DNA from: Plectonema radiosum NIES-515
Lineage (GTDB): Bacteria; Cyanobacteriota; Cyanobacteriia; Cyanobacteriales; Nostocaceae
Direction: 5' to 3'
DNA length: 64,000 nucleotides
NCBI RefSeq assembly: GCF_025753815.1
Contig: NZ_JAOWRF010000276.1
Location: 1 to 64,000 of the forward strand
Positions 9,399 through 18,300 of this stretch are shown piece by piece. Positions within the stretch are counted from its first letter, which is position 1. Every line of letters starts with the position of its first letter. A model generated the notes under the pieces. The model did not search any database, was not told the DNA's origin, and was given only the letters and a program-made list of their open reading frames with translations. Position numbers and translations under genes: made by a program.

Positions 9399-9929
9399 TT
9401 GATGCCATTTCCTATGGTGTAACTCAAACATGGTACGTTTTCCTCTCTCCATAACTTATAGCGGGACTTAAACATTTTTTATGGAAAATAAACCTCAAAG
9501 CTATACACACCAATCATTTAATCTCGATTTAGTTTTTTTTATTGATATATCTTGGTTTGGGCGATTTTTTGGGGTTTGAGGTATATCCCTTGCCCCTTTA
9601 GAGATTTGAGGCTTTTTTCTCGTTGTTTTTTGTCTAAGTCCCGATAGGTAATCCGACTGCGAAGGATATGAAAGAAGAACCCCTAATTAAATAACGACAA
9701 TGCAATCTGCTGCTTACCGCTTATAATTACCGACCAACTCGCACGCAGATAAAGGTATGGAAAATTTTCCATACCTTATACAAAAATACGTTCCAAGTAG
9801 ACACGGGTTGGTAATATCATGTCCGGTTAATTAACACTAATAAAAACATCGTAACCAACGCTCATAGATGTTCGGTCCGGAACGTCTTTACAATATATTT
9901 AATAAGCCTGTCATGATATAATTAGTAGT
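9399..9929. repeat. Convergent intergenic region with MITE-like inverted repeat (about 9459-9647)
   Basis: There is no gene in these 531 bases, which lie between two converging genes. CGGGACTTAAACA (9462-9474) returns inverted near 9631-9643 as TGTCTAAGTCCCG (12 of 13 match). The symmetry continues inward in imperfect form to CCTCAAA / TTTGAGG. The size of about 190 bases, imperfect terminal inverted repeats and no coding capacity suggest a miniature transposable element. A separate perfect palindrome follows at 9752-9777. Confidence 0.45.
9752..9777. terminator. Perfect 26-base palindrome, likely bidirectional terminator
   Basis: AAGGTATGGAAAA is followed directly by its exact reverse complement. 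It lies between the 3' ends of the converging genes at 8787-9398 and 9930-11639, so a bidirectional terminator is the simplest reading. Because it lacks a long T run, a protein-binding site is also possible. Confidence 0.45.
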
Positions 9930-11639
9930 TTACGCCTCAAAATCCTCACCAAAAATCTGCTCGTCTAGTTCCTGAGTTTGCTGGTACTGTCCTTTGGCTT
10001 TTAATAAATTATCCGCTAATTGGTCAAAAGCTGTATCTAATTCTGGTTTTGCTTGGTGCTTCAACCAAATGTCCATAACGATTTCACTAAAGTCAAATTC
10101 ATCATCTACGTTACCCAGAATGGTTTCAATCTCTCCTACAACTAACTCAAACATATTAATTTTGTCGTGGAGTATACGCAAAATATATTCTTCGATGCTA
10201 TCTTTGAGACAAAAATTAAAGATGAAGACATCCTGGGTTTGTCCGATGCGGTGGATGCGACCAATGCGTTGTTCAATTTTCATCGGGTTCCACGGTAGAT
10301 CGTAATTGACGATGCAGTTGGCGAACTGGATATTACGTCCTTCTCCCCCTGTTTCCGATGCTAGGAGTACAGAAACAGTATCGCGGAACGAAGCGATCGC
10401 AGCATCTTTATCTTTGAGAGACATCCCACCTTGAAATTCTGCAAAAGGTATATCTGCGGCTCTTAATGTTTGAGCCAAATAAGCACTGGTTGCTTTGTGA
10501 GTAGTGAAAACTAGCGTTTTCTGGCGAGATTTGGTGAGCATTTCTACCAATGCTTTCGCTTTCTCCACCTGTTTAACTTGAGCAGCACGTCTTGCTAGAG
10601 ATTTGAGTTCTTCATGGGGTAGACGTTTGGTGAGTTGTTTGAGGGAGTCAGCCAAAGCACCAGGGGAAGAACCAGCCCGCATTAGTAAATTAGTGCGGGA
10701 GAGTCTATCGAGTTTATCATCAGATAAACGCAGATATTCGCTTAAGTCGTGGTAAAGTTTCTGTTCCCCAGCAGAAGGGGTAACGGTAATTGTGGTAGCA
10801 AAGCGTTTAGGTAGTTTGACATCTACAAGTGCGCGGGTATTTCGCACCATAACTTCCCGCATTAGCGATCGCAGTTTTTCGGGATTTTTAGGGACTCGTC
10901 CATTTTTAGAATCGACATATTCTTTTTTGAAAGCAGCTTCGGTTTGCAACAGTCCCGGTTTAAGAAGGGTGAGGAGATTAAACAATTCCACAAGCGAGTT
11001 CTGCACTGGTGTCGCAGTCAGCATGAGGATAAATCGCTTATTGAGAGCGTTGACAAGTTTCCAGTTAAGGGTACTGCGATTTTTCAGGTGGTGTGCTTCA
11101 TCTACGACTACCAAATCCCAAGTGCGGTTGGTGACGTGAGAAAAATGTTTGGCAGATTTTGCCGTGTTGAGGGAAGCGATAATTCGAGGATTATTTGTCC
11201 AGAATTCTTCTACTTGTTGTTGCGGATCGCGATCGTCTGTTGTAATACTGGTGATGTTAAATTTATCATTCAATTCCAATTGCCATTGGGAAACCAGCGA
11301 TGCGGGAGTCAGTACCAGCAGCGATTTTACCATGCCTCTTGCCAGGTATTCAGCTATTATTAGTCCAGCTTCTATAGTTTTGCCCAATCCAACTTCATCT
11401 GCTAATAATGCACGTCCCCCAAGTTGTCTGAGTACTTTTCGGGCTGTCTCAATTTGATACCAGTATTTATCAATGGCAGTAAGTGTCGGCAGGCAGACTA
11501 GTTGGTCATAGTCTGCCATGATGGACAGATTGAAGAGGTCTAGACGTGCCTCGTAGAAGTTGAATGGGTCGTAGTTACCAGCTTTGAGTGCTTCTAAGGC
11601 TGTGGAGGAGTTAAATTTGAATGTATAGTTTGTATCCAT
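9930..11639 (-). CDS. SNF2-family (superfamily 2) DNA helicase/translocase
   Basis: This is a complete SF2 ATPase of 569 residues. Walker A is DEVGLGKT (81-88), motif II is DEAH (180-183), motif III is TATP (208-211), and the C-terminal lobe ends with the SNF2 signature QRIGRIHRIGQ (about 460-472). It resembles the RapA/HepA-like translocases found in bacterial defence and plasmid loci (for example DrmD of DISARM), but the other DISARM genes are absent. The leader contains a strong inverted repeat. With the coiled-coil protein and nuclease-like protein downstream it forms a possible helicase-nuclease system. The enzyme class is certain; the biological role is not. Confidence 0.88.
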   Translation of the reverse strand: MDTNYTFKFNSSTALEALKAGNYDPFNFYEARLDLFNLSIMADYDQLVCLPTLTAIDKYWYQIETARKVLRQLGGRALLADEVGLGKTIEAGLIIAEYLARGMVKSLLVLTPASLVSQWQLELNDKFNITSITTDDRDPQQQVEEFWTNNPRIIASLNTAKSAKHFSHVTNRTWDLVVVDEAHHLKNRSTLNWKLVNALNKRFILMLTATPVQNSLVELFNLLTLLKPGLLQTEAAFKKEYVDSKNGRVPKNPEKLRSLMREVMVRNTRALVDVKLPKRFATTITVTPSAGEQKLYHDLSEYLRLSDDKLDRLSRTNLLMRAGSSPGALADSLKQLTKRLPHEELKSLARRAAQVKQVEKAKALVEMLTKSRQKTLVFTTHKATSAYLAQTLRAADIPFAEFQGGMSLKDKDAAIASFRDTVSVLLASETGGEGRNIQFANCIVNYDLPWNPMKIEQRIGRIHRIGQTQDVFIFNFCLKDSIEEYILRILHDKINMFELVVGEIETILGNVDDEFDFSEIVMDIWLKHQAKPELDTAFDQLADNLLKAKGQYQQTQELDEQIFGEDFEA

Positions 11640-11688
11640 AATCCCAGATATATAACGAGCGTGTCCGCTTCATTTGAACTCTCCACTT

Positions 11689-11818
11689 CGAGGACAACTT
11701 TGGCTTTTTGGGGCAGTTAATTCCAGAAATGTTGTTGAGAATTGACGCTTTTTCCTGCCCTAAAAAGCCAGAATGTTCTTCGTTTTTACCCTTGAGGTAT
11801 TGTATGAGGTTGTCCTCG
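11689..11818. repeat. Nested inverted repeats in the helicase leader
   Basis: Between parB and the helicase start, CGAGGACAAC (11689-11698) pairs with GTTGTCCTCG (11809-11818). Inside it, GGCTTTTTGGGGCAG (11702-11716) pairs with 11755-11769 with one mismatch. Transcribed leftward, this makes a large structured 5' leader for the helicase. It could be an attenuator, a terminator for parAB, or a small inserted element. A weak 89-residue reading frame across it looks like a by-product of the symmetry. Confidence 0.45.
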
Positions 11819-11900
11819 GAGTGTCCAGACATCTCCCAACCTTGAGGGGGTAATGGCAATATGGTTAAATTTGTCAACAATTAGGCTCATTCGTGAGAAA

Positions 11901-13034
11901 TCAATTTTGTTTCAAAACTTCTTCAATTTCTGCTAGCTTTTGACGCAGGACTTCTTGAAACTCTATTAGTTGATTTCGTTCAGCTTTCTTCAACGATTCA
12001 AGGGAGAGTTTTTGCAGCCGACGGCAAGACTGTGACACGGGTTTAATCTTTGCTTCAGACGTTGATGATGACAGTGCATGTGTTGCTATCACTTCAGTTA
12101 CTAATTTTCGGGTAGCGCTAGCAGATAACTTTTCTGTCATAACTTTCTGCGTCGTTGTAACCCTAATTAAGTGCGCTTCTTCTTCTGTAATTCCCAAATT
12201 TTTGGGTGAAAGTTTTTGTAGTGCCATTGCATGAACCCCTTTTAATCCGCTTCTGATGGCAACTTTGAGGTCGGATGCTAGAGACAGCATCGGAAAAACG
12301 TTGGCATCGATGGAGGCAGGATTAAGCTGTAAATCTAACAGTAAACCCAAAACTGCCTGTTCAGAGTCACTTAAACCCAAAGCCACTAAACCTGACTGTT
12401 GCTCTGCATTTTCAACCGTCATCAGTTCTACAACAGAGTTCATCTTTTTTTGTGCATTTAACCGACGCACGACTGTTGAAAGAATGCGGGGAATGTCCAC
12501 TTGCTCTAAGTCAGTATTATTAGCCAATTCCCGCACAATCGCTTCAGCTTTATCGAGGGGATTTAAGTCTTCTCGATGCAACGATGTCAGTAGCGCTTTG
12601 CGGTGCAAGCTAGCAGGTTCTGGAATTATCACAGCTTGAAGATTTTGCCAACCCAAAGCTTTAGCACTGCGCCAACGTCGCTCTCCATCGAATAGTACTA
12701 GATTTTCACGCTGAATTAGGATAATTGGCTGTAACTGTCCATCCTCCGCTAAGGAACGTGACATGGATTCGATACTTTCAGGCAAAAATGTCTGTCTGGG
12801 TTGCTCTGGATTCGGTTCAATTTGCTCAATTAAAATTGAAAGTATACCTGATTGTGATTGGAGTTGCGATCGCAGTGTAGCTAGCTGTTCTTCCAACTCA
12901 GCCGCACCCTCCGAACGAAGTTCTTCAATTTCTGCTCTTAATCGTTGGAGTTCCTCCTCCGCTTCAGATAACTGCTGAGACTGCTTGGCTGCTGAAAAAT
13001 AATTAGTGAGGTCAGGAGCTTTACGCGCAGTCAT
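11901..13034 (-). CDS. parB: ParB/Spo0J-like centromere-binding protein
   Basis: The protein has 377 residues. The N-terminus is a coiled coil (about 18-60). ParB box motifs follow: IEPNPEQPRQ (72-81), FDGERRWRSAKALG (115-128) and HREDLNPLDKAEA (153-165). A probable HTH follows, and the protein ends in another charged coil. It binds a parS-like site and works with ParA, whose gene overlaps it by 4 bases upstream (ATGA), giving a standard parAB operon. The leading coiled coil is typical of the plasmid KorB/RepB-type branch rather than chromosomal Spo0J. The best parS candidate is the palindrome in front of parA. Confidence 0.85.
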   Translation of the reverse strand: MTARKAPDLTNYFSAAKQSQQLSEAEEELQRLRAEIEELRSEGAAELEEQLATLRSQLQSQSGILSILIEQIEPNPEQPRQTFLPESIESMSRSLAEDGQLQPIILIQRENLVLFDGERRWRSAKALGWQNLQAVIIPEPASLHRKALLTSLHREDLNPLDKAEAIVRELANNTDLEQVDIPRILSTVVRRLNAQKKMNSVVELMTVENAEQQSGLVALGLSDSEQAVLGLLLDLQLNPASIDANVFPMLSLASDLKVAIRSGLKGVHAMALQKLSPKNLGITEEEAHLIRVTTTQKVMTEKLSASATRKLVTEVIATHALSSSTSEAKIKPVSQSCRRLQKLSLESLKKAERNQLIEFQEVLRQKLAEIEEVLKQN

Positions 13035-13846
13035 GATTTCTTACCTCTTGTCTTATTTTGATTTCCAATTAGATTTGCAACGTATGAAGCAACTTCTTTA
13101 AAATCACTTTTAGCAGGATGGCTGGGACGGTGAATATGTAGCGGCAAGCCTTGTCCGCTGGCATTGACAAATTCAGCACTATCGCGAATAGCACCAAATG
13201 CACGAATATTCATTTGCTCTAACTGAGATGGCAATGCAGCCAACATCTGCCGATGTGTTGCTCGTCGGGCATCATATTGGTTGGGGACAAATCCGATTAT
13301 TTCTGGAGTCGGTTTTAAGCGTAGGTGCTTACAATGGTAGTAATACCACTCAAGTAAATGTGCTGCTCCTTGAATCGACTTTGGCTCTAGTTGCACGGGA
13401 ATAACTATATGCGTACAAGCAGCCAAAGCCATTAAAGGCAAAGGACCGAGGGTAGCTGGGCAGTCAAAGATAATTAGGTCATGATCCAGTGGATGATCAG
13501 TTAAGCAGTCACCCAAAAGGTAAGCTCCTCGTTTGTGGAGTACCAGCTCATCCGCCGTTTGCGTCAATACCATCCCACCTTGACAAATAACGACTTTATC
13601 TGTATGTTCTGTCCAACAGGGAGTTAAGGGCCAAGACCCGTCAAAGTTATCTTGCAATACAGCAGATAGCGTATGTTCTGGTTCTGGGGGAGACAAACCA
13701 CAAAATAGTGTCAAAGACCCTTGGGGGTCAAGATCCATGAGGGCTACAGATAAGGAGCGTTTTGCCAATTCGTAGGCTAAATGAACTGAAAGTGTAGTTT
13801 TACCACTGCCACCGGCATTGCTGATTACAGCTAGTCGAATTTGCAT
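13031..13846 (-). CDS. parA: ParA-type partition ATPase
   Basis: The ParA/Soj family has a Walker A at residues 10-18 (NAGGSGKTT) and Walker A' LMDLDPQGS (35-43). IIFDCPATLG matches the Walker B region. At 271 residues it is the short form without an N-terminal HTH. One oddity is that the usual signature lysine of the deviant Walker A (KGGxGKT) is replaced: the loop reads AGGSGKT, although the second lysine is intact. It partners with ParB, encoded with a 4-base overlap. Short ParA proteins usually leave autoregulation to ParB, which fits a palindromic site directly upstream. Confidence 0.87.
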   Translation of the reverse strand: MQIRLAVISNAGGSGKTTLSVHLAYELAKRSLSVALMDLDPQGSLTLFCGLSPPEPEHTLSAVLQDNFDGSWPLTPCWTEHTDKVVICQGGMVLTQTADELVLHKRGAYLLGDCLTDHPLDHDLIIFDCPATLGPLPLMALAACTHIVIPVQLEPKSIQGAAHLLEWYYYHCKHLRLKPTPEIIGFVPNQYDARRATHRQMLAALPSQLEQMNIRAFGAIRDSAEFVNASGQGLPLHIHRPSHPAKSDFKEVASYVANLIGNQNKTRGKKS

Positions 13847-13871
13847 GGTTTTTATTTAAATGCTATTTCAG

Positions 13872-13913
13872 CATCATATATCGAAATCGGGGCATCATAT
13901 ATCGATATATGAT
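13872..13913. promoter_or_regulatory. Palindromic parAB operator or parS-like centromere
   Basis: Just upstream of parA is a perfect 20-base palindrome, ATCATATATCGATATATGAT (13894-13913). Its left half, with flanking bases (CATCATATATCGA), is repeated directly at 13872-13884. Two copies of one half-site plus its inverted partner at the parA promoter are what a ParB-bound operator or centromere looks like. No further copies were noticed elsewhere in the window. Confidence 0.6.
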
Positions 13914-13982
13914 AAAGAGAACATTGGGCGTTGCTGAATTGAAGTATGAAACTATAAAAATCAAGGATCTTAAACCTTTACT

Positions 13983-14006
13983 CTCTGCGACTCTGCGACT
14001 CTGCGT
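13983..14006. repeat. Short tandem repeat, 8-base unit
   Basis: The unit CTCTGCGA occurs twice in tandem, followed by CTCTGCGT. Tandem short repeats of this kind are common between cyanobacterial genes. It lies between parA and the divergent oxidoreductase. Confidence 0.6.
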
Positions 14007-14068
14007 GAAACAAATTCATATCACCAACGCCAAACATTGAAGCACCGCATCTTATCAACAAAAAACTT

Positions 14069-15100
14069 ATGACTAAAGCGATAAATCGACAGTTTCGTTT
14101 GGCAGCTCGTCCTGTGGGCGACATTAAAGAAAGCGATTTTGAGTACCGAGAAGAGCCAATCCCTAGCCCAAAAGAAGGTGAGGTGCTGGTACGTGCTATA
14201 TATCTGTCACTAGACCCGACAAATCGCATTTGGATGAGCGACGTGGAGCAGTATATGCCTCCTGTTGAAATTGGAGAAGTTATGCGCGGCGGTATTATAG
14301 GTGTAGTTGAAGAGTCAAAGAATCCCAAATTTAAACAGGGGGATTTGGTTTCGGGTATGCTTGGCTGGCAAGATTACGGAATTGCTGAAGGAAATAGTGG
14401 CTTTTCTCTCACGCGATTACCCAATCCTCTGCCTTGTCCGCTCACCGCATTTACCGGACCACTGGGAGCTACTGGTTGCACAGCTTATTTTGGGCTATTG
14501 GATATAGGACAGCCAAAAGTTGGAGAAACTGTGGTCGTTTCAGCCGCAGCAGGAGCAGTTGGTTCCATTGTTGGACAAATTGCCAAGATTAAGGGTTGTC
14601 GTGTAGTCGGTATAACTGGCAGTGATGAAAAATGCCGTTGGCTTACAGAAGAACTTGGCTTTGATGCAGCAATTAACTATAAAACTGGGGATTTAGAAAA
14701 AGCATTAGCTCAAGCTTGTCCCGATGGAATTGATGTGTATTTTGATAATGTTGGTGGAATAATCCTTGATGCTGTGCTAACCAAGATTAATCTGCACGCA
14801 CGGATTCCTTTATGCGGTTTAATTTCAACTTATAATGCTTCGGAGCGTGTTCCTGGTCCATATAATTACAGCCAAATTCTTATGAAACGCGCTCTCGTCC
14901 AGGGATTTATTATCTTGGATTATGTACCCCGATTTCATGAAGCGATAACGGAGATTGGACAGTGGCTAAATCAGGGGAAAATTAAATATGCTCTTGAGAT
15001 TGTCGAAGGCTTGGAAAATGCACCCAAGGCGATCCTAAAACTTTTCGACGGTAACAAGAAGGGAAAATTGATTATTAAAGTCTCAAATGAACCTACCTGA
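14069..15100 (+). CDS. Zinc-independent NADP-dependent oxidoreductase (MDR superfamily)
   Basis: This medium-chain dehydrogenase/reductase of 343 residues has the N-terminal GroES-like fold (SLDPTNRIWM, about 48-57) and a Rossmann domain with AAAGAVGSIVGQIAKIKG (about 160-177), VGITGSDEK and YFDNVGG. The family, which includes leukotriene B4 dehydrogenase and curcumin reductase-like enzymes, reduces activated double bonds with NADPH. The zinc-binding residues of alcohol dehydrogenases are absent. It is a metabolic gene with no obvious link to its plasmid neighbours and stands alone with its own promoter region. The substrate is unknown. Confidence 0.88.
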   Translation: MTKAINRQFRLAARPVGDIKESDFEYREEPIPSPKEGEVLVRAIYLSLDPTNRIWMSDVEQYMPPVEIGEVMRGGIIGVVEESKNPKFKQGDLVSGMLGWQDYGIAEGNSGFSLTRLPNPLPCPLTAFTGPLGATGCTAYFGLLDIGQPKVGETVVVSAAAGAVGSIVGQIAKIKGCRVVGITGSDEKCRWLTEELGFDAAINYKTGDLEKALAQACPDGIDVYFDNVGGIILDAVLTKINLHARIPLCGLISTYNASERVPGPYNYSQILMKRALVQGFIILDYVPRFHEAITEIGQWLNQGKIKYALEIVEGLENAPKAILKLFDGNKKGKLIIKVSNEPT

Positions 15101-15371
15101 AAGTTTATAAGGAGCGTTTAGAAGAGCTTATTACCGCTTCTCCTTCTCAATCACACTCATACGCTCACCCAACACTTAACTTAACGCTCCGCGTCTCCAC
15201 TCTTTTGCTATGCCGCAAGCTTTATGGGGAATTCACGCATTCAAAAAGCTTGAAATACAAAGTTTTTGGATGTTTGAGATAGTAGGTTTATTTCCGTTTG
15301 TACTATTGCCTAAAGGTATCCAACGCCTCAAAAAGGATTTAAACCATAGAGCAATTTTAATTGGCGTTTTA

Positions 15372-18300
15372 TTAGCGTTCGGATTGAGACTGTTGATTTT
15401 TACTTGTGGTAGATTGCCAATAAGATTTTTGCTTTTCTGTGAGGTGGTTAATTGTGGCTTTTTGATCCCTTGTAGCTTGGTAAACTACTTGCTGTTGATC
15501 GTTAATGATTTGCAATGTATTGTTTGATGTTGAATAAATAGCAGTGTGTTTGCTGCCGACGTTCGCCGTTTGAATAATGGCATTTTGATTATGAGGCAAG
15601 GCACGAATCGCTTTGAGGCTGGCGTTGATTAAATTTTGCTCCCATTTTTCACGGATTATAGTTGGAGTGGGGTTAGGTTCTGTGGGTTCATTGGACGTTG
15701 GTGTGATGTCAATTAAGGGTTCAGTTTTAATGATTTCACTTTTTTGCGTTGTATGAGTGTTGGTGTTGACACCTTGAGCTTCCTTTTCGAGTTCAGCTTT
15801 AATAATTTCACTTTTTGGGGTTGCAGTTGCATCTTTATTTCTCCACTCTTCGGGATACCTGACAGTCGCTGGATCAATAATTAGATGGGCGGTTGTTGCC
15901 GGGGCAGATTGAATGGTGGCATTAAATTTCAAGCTTTCTACCGATTGATTAGCGGCTTGCACCTTTTCACTCAGTACTGCAAACGAATCTTTATCAATAA
16001 CCCCCAAGGCTTTGCCATTAACTAGGGCAAGCGGCGTAGGCGGTTTACGATGGTCAGAGTTGGATTTTAACTCAATGGAGATAGTGTATAATTCACCTTG
16101 AAACAAGCGATCGCTCTTAGCATACTTTTTAATCTGCCCTACCTTTAACTGATTGCCTTTGCTGGAAGTGATAATGACTGAGGCACTGGGGGGAGAAGTG
16201 ATTGTTGCCACAGCTTCTGTGCCAGTTGGCAGTTGGGGTGATTCGCTATTAAACATAGCCAGCTTCTTGCCTTCTGCTACCACCCAGCGTTGGGAGATAT
16301 TGGGGTCGCGGGGGTCAACATCCAGTTCAATTTTAATGGGGACTTTCTCACCGTGCCAGTTGCGTCCATTGTGTTCACTGCTGGGTTGGTGTGTGCCAAC
16401 TACAGAAAGGTTGGTGAATTGTAATTCCTTTAGTTGTCCGATAATTTGGTCGGGGAAAGCAGCAAACGCTACACTGGCTTTCTTACGCCCCTGGTACAAA
16501 TGACTTTCTTCAGTATGGGTAATATTGTGGAGAGCTGCTGCAAGTGGAAGTTTTTCGGATTCAGATGTAGAGTTTCTTACCGTTTCCAGGTATTCACTGG
16601 CTTTTGAGAAGGCAGCTTCTACCATACTCTTGCTGACTCCAGGCTGGAAGGAGACTTTTCCTTGTTTGATTGTCATGCCAGCCTTGAGATTATGTTCACG
16701 AACGGAGGCAACAGACACCGTGCCAATACTTTGACTTGTTTTTTCGACCGTCTTAGGGTCTTTGACTATAATATTGGCAGCTAGTGTTTGAGGCATATCC
16801 TTGGTGGCTTTGTGGTCTGTTAACTTAATATCTAGTTCCGTGGCTTTCCATAATTGCTGATTTTTAGACGTATCAAATTTAATTAAATTAGTAACTTCGA
16901 TTTGCCGACCACTTGTTGGTGATGTGATTACTAGACTTGGACCCGGTTCTAGTTTTCTTTTTTCTTCTAATCTAATAGCTTCTTTAATCAAACCGTTGTA
17001 GGTATTTTTAATAGTGGTAGCTTGGTCTTTATGTTCCTGGGTAAACTCAACTCCAGGATATAAAGCTCTAAATTGCTCTAGTTGTCGGGCAATGAGTTGG
17101 TTTTCCTCAAAGTGCTGATTAGTCTGCTTTACCATCAAGTCAATAGGACTATGGTTCGTGCTTTTCATTCCCCGATTCAAAAAAGCCTCTGGGTTTTTCT
17201 TATCAGTTAACCAGACAACAGAGTTATAATTGCATATCTCCTGGCAGTATTTGAGGATGGATTCATCAGGACGAAGTGCGCTTTTAGGACCATCTACGGC
17301 TACTTGTAACTCGTTTGAAAGTTCTCCTACAAGTGAACGCAATAAATTTCTTACCTCGCTCAATCCTTGTTCTACTTGTTGTGTAGATAGGCTAGTTGAT
17401 ACTTTAGCAATGGGAGCTATTTGTTTTAAAATTTTTTCTGGAATTTTAATCTCGCCGTTTTTATGTTTAGCTTCTACATTACTTAAGTGAGTAGATATGC
17501 GTCTAAGATACCCGTATTCTTGTTCTTTGGGCATTAGCTGAGTTTCCCATTGCAACGCTACGTTTTTTTGAATTTCGTTGGCAATAAGTCCAATTTTATT
17601 TTCCATAGCGCTGACGGCGATTTCTGCAAAAGTGCCTTGATAGGGGACTTTAGGTTTTTTGACCACATCGGGATAGCGGTTGGCTGGCAGATTGTATTCC
17701 TTGACTTCAGCAGCTAGAGTAGGAAAATCACGCTTATGAGCAAATGCCAAGCGATCGCCGTCGAAATCAGCTTGCAAGTTATCAGCAGCGGTTTTAGGAT
17801 TAATATGTACTGTCCCAGAAAGCTTCATAACTTCGGGCAGGTGTCGATTAGTAAGTACAATTACCCCATTAGAGTTGACTAAGGGAGAGCGAGTGACAAT
17901 GATTTCTTCTCCTTCGGGAATATAAGGAACGCAGATTTCATTCTCAGCCAGCTTCAAACTCGGTTGAGCCAGTCCAGAATTGAATTTGATAGCCCGACCA
18001 GTAGCAATATCCACCCAGGAAGCACGAACAAATTCTTGCAGTTCGGCAGTAATTTTGGGATGTTCCAGTATTTGGAAGTGACCTTCTAAATCTGCTTTAA
18101 TCAAGCGATAAACTAATTGGTCTTGTTGCTGCTGTTGTTCTGGATTAAGTTCACCGCTTTCCCCCAAGTTGCTGAAAACTGATTCAACTTCTTCAGCTAA
18201 ATCGCCTTCAAAGTCTAAAATTTTGGACTTTCCTTCGGCATTAACAAATGCTTTGCGCCGTTCGTAAGTTTCAACGTAATGTTGAGCAATTTTGCGAGGA

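Noticed and set aside
11611-11880. 89-codon leftward frame in front of the helicase
   Set aside because: It covers the inverted-repeat leader, overlaps the helicase start and has no recognisable domain or good start.
15101-15371. GGAGCGTT (15111) and AACGCTCC (15182) as a terminator
   Set aside because: The arms are 8 bases with a 63-base loop and no T run; too weak to call.
15210-15527. 105-codon hydrophobic + frame
   Set aside because: It overlaps the 3' end of the polymerase-like gene on the other strand. Its hydrophobic character comes from reading antisense, and no ribosome-binding site is seen.
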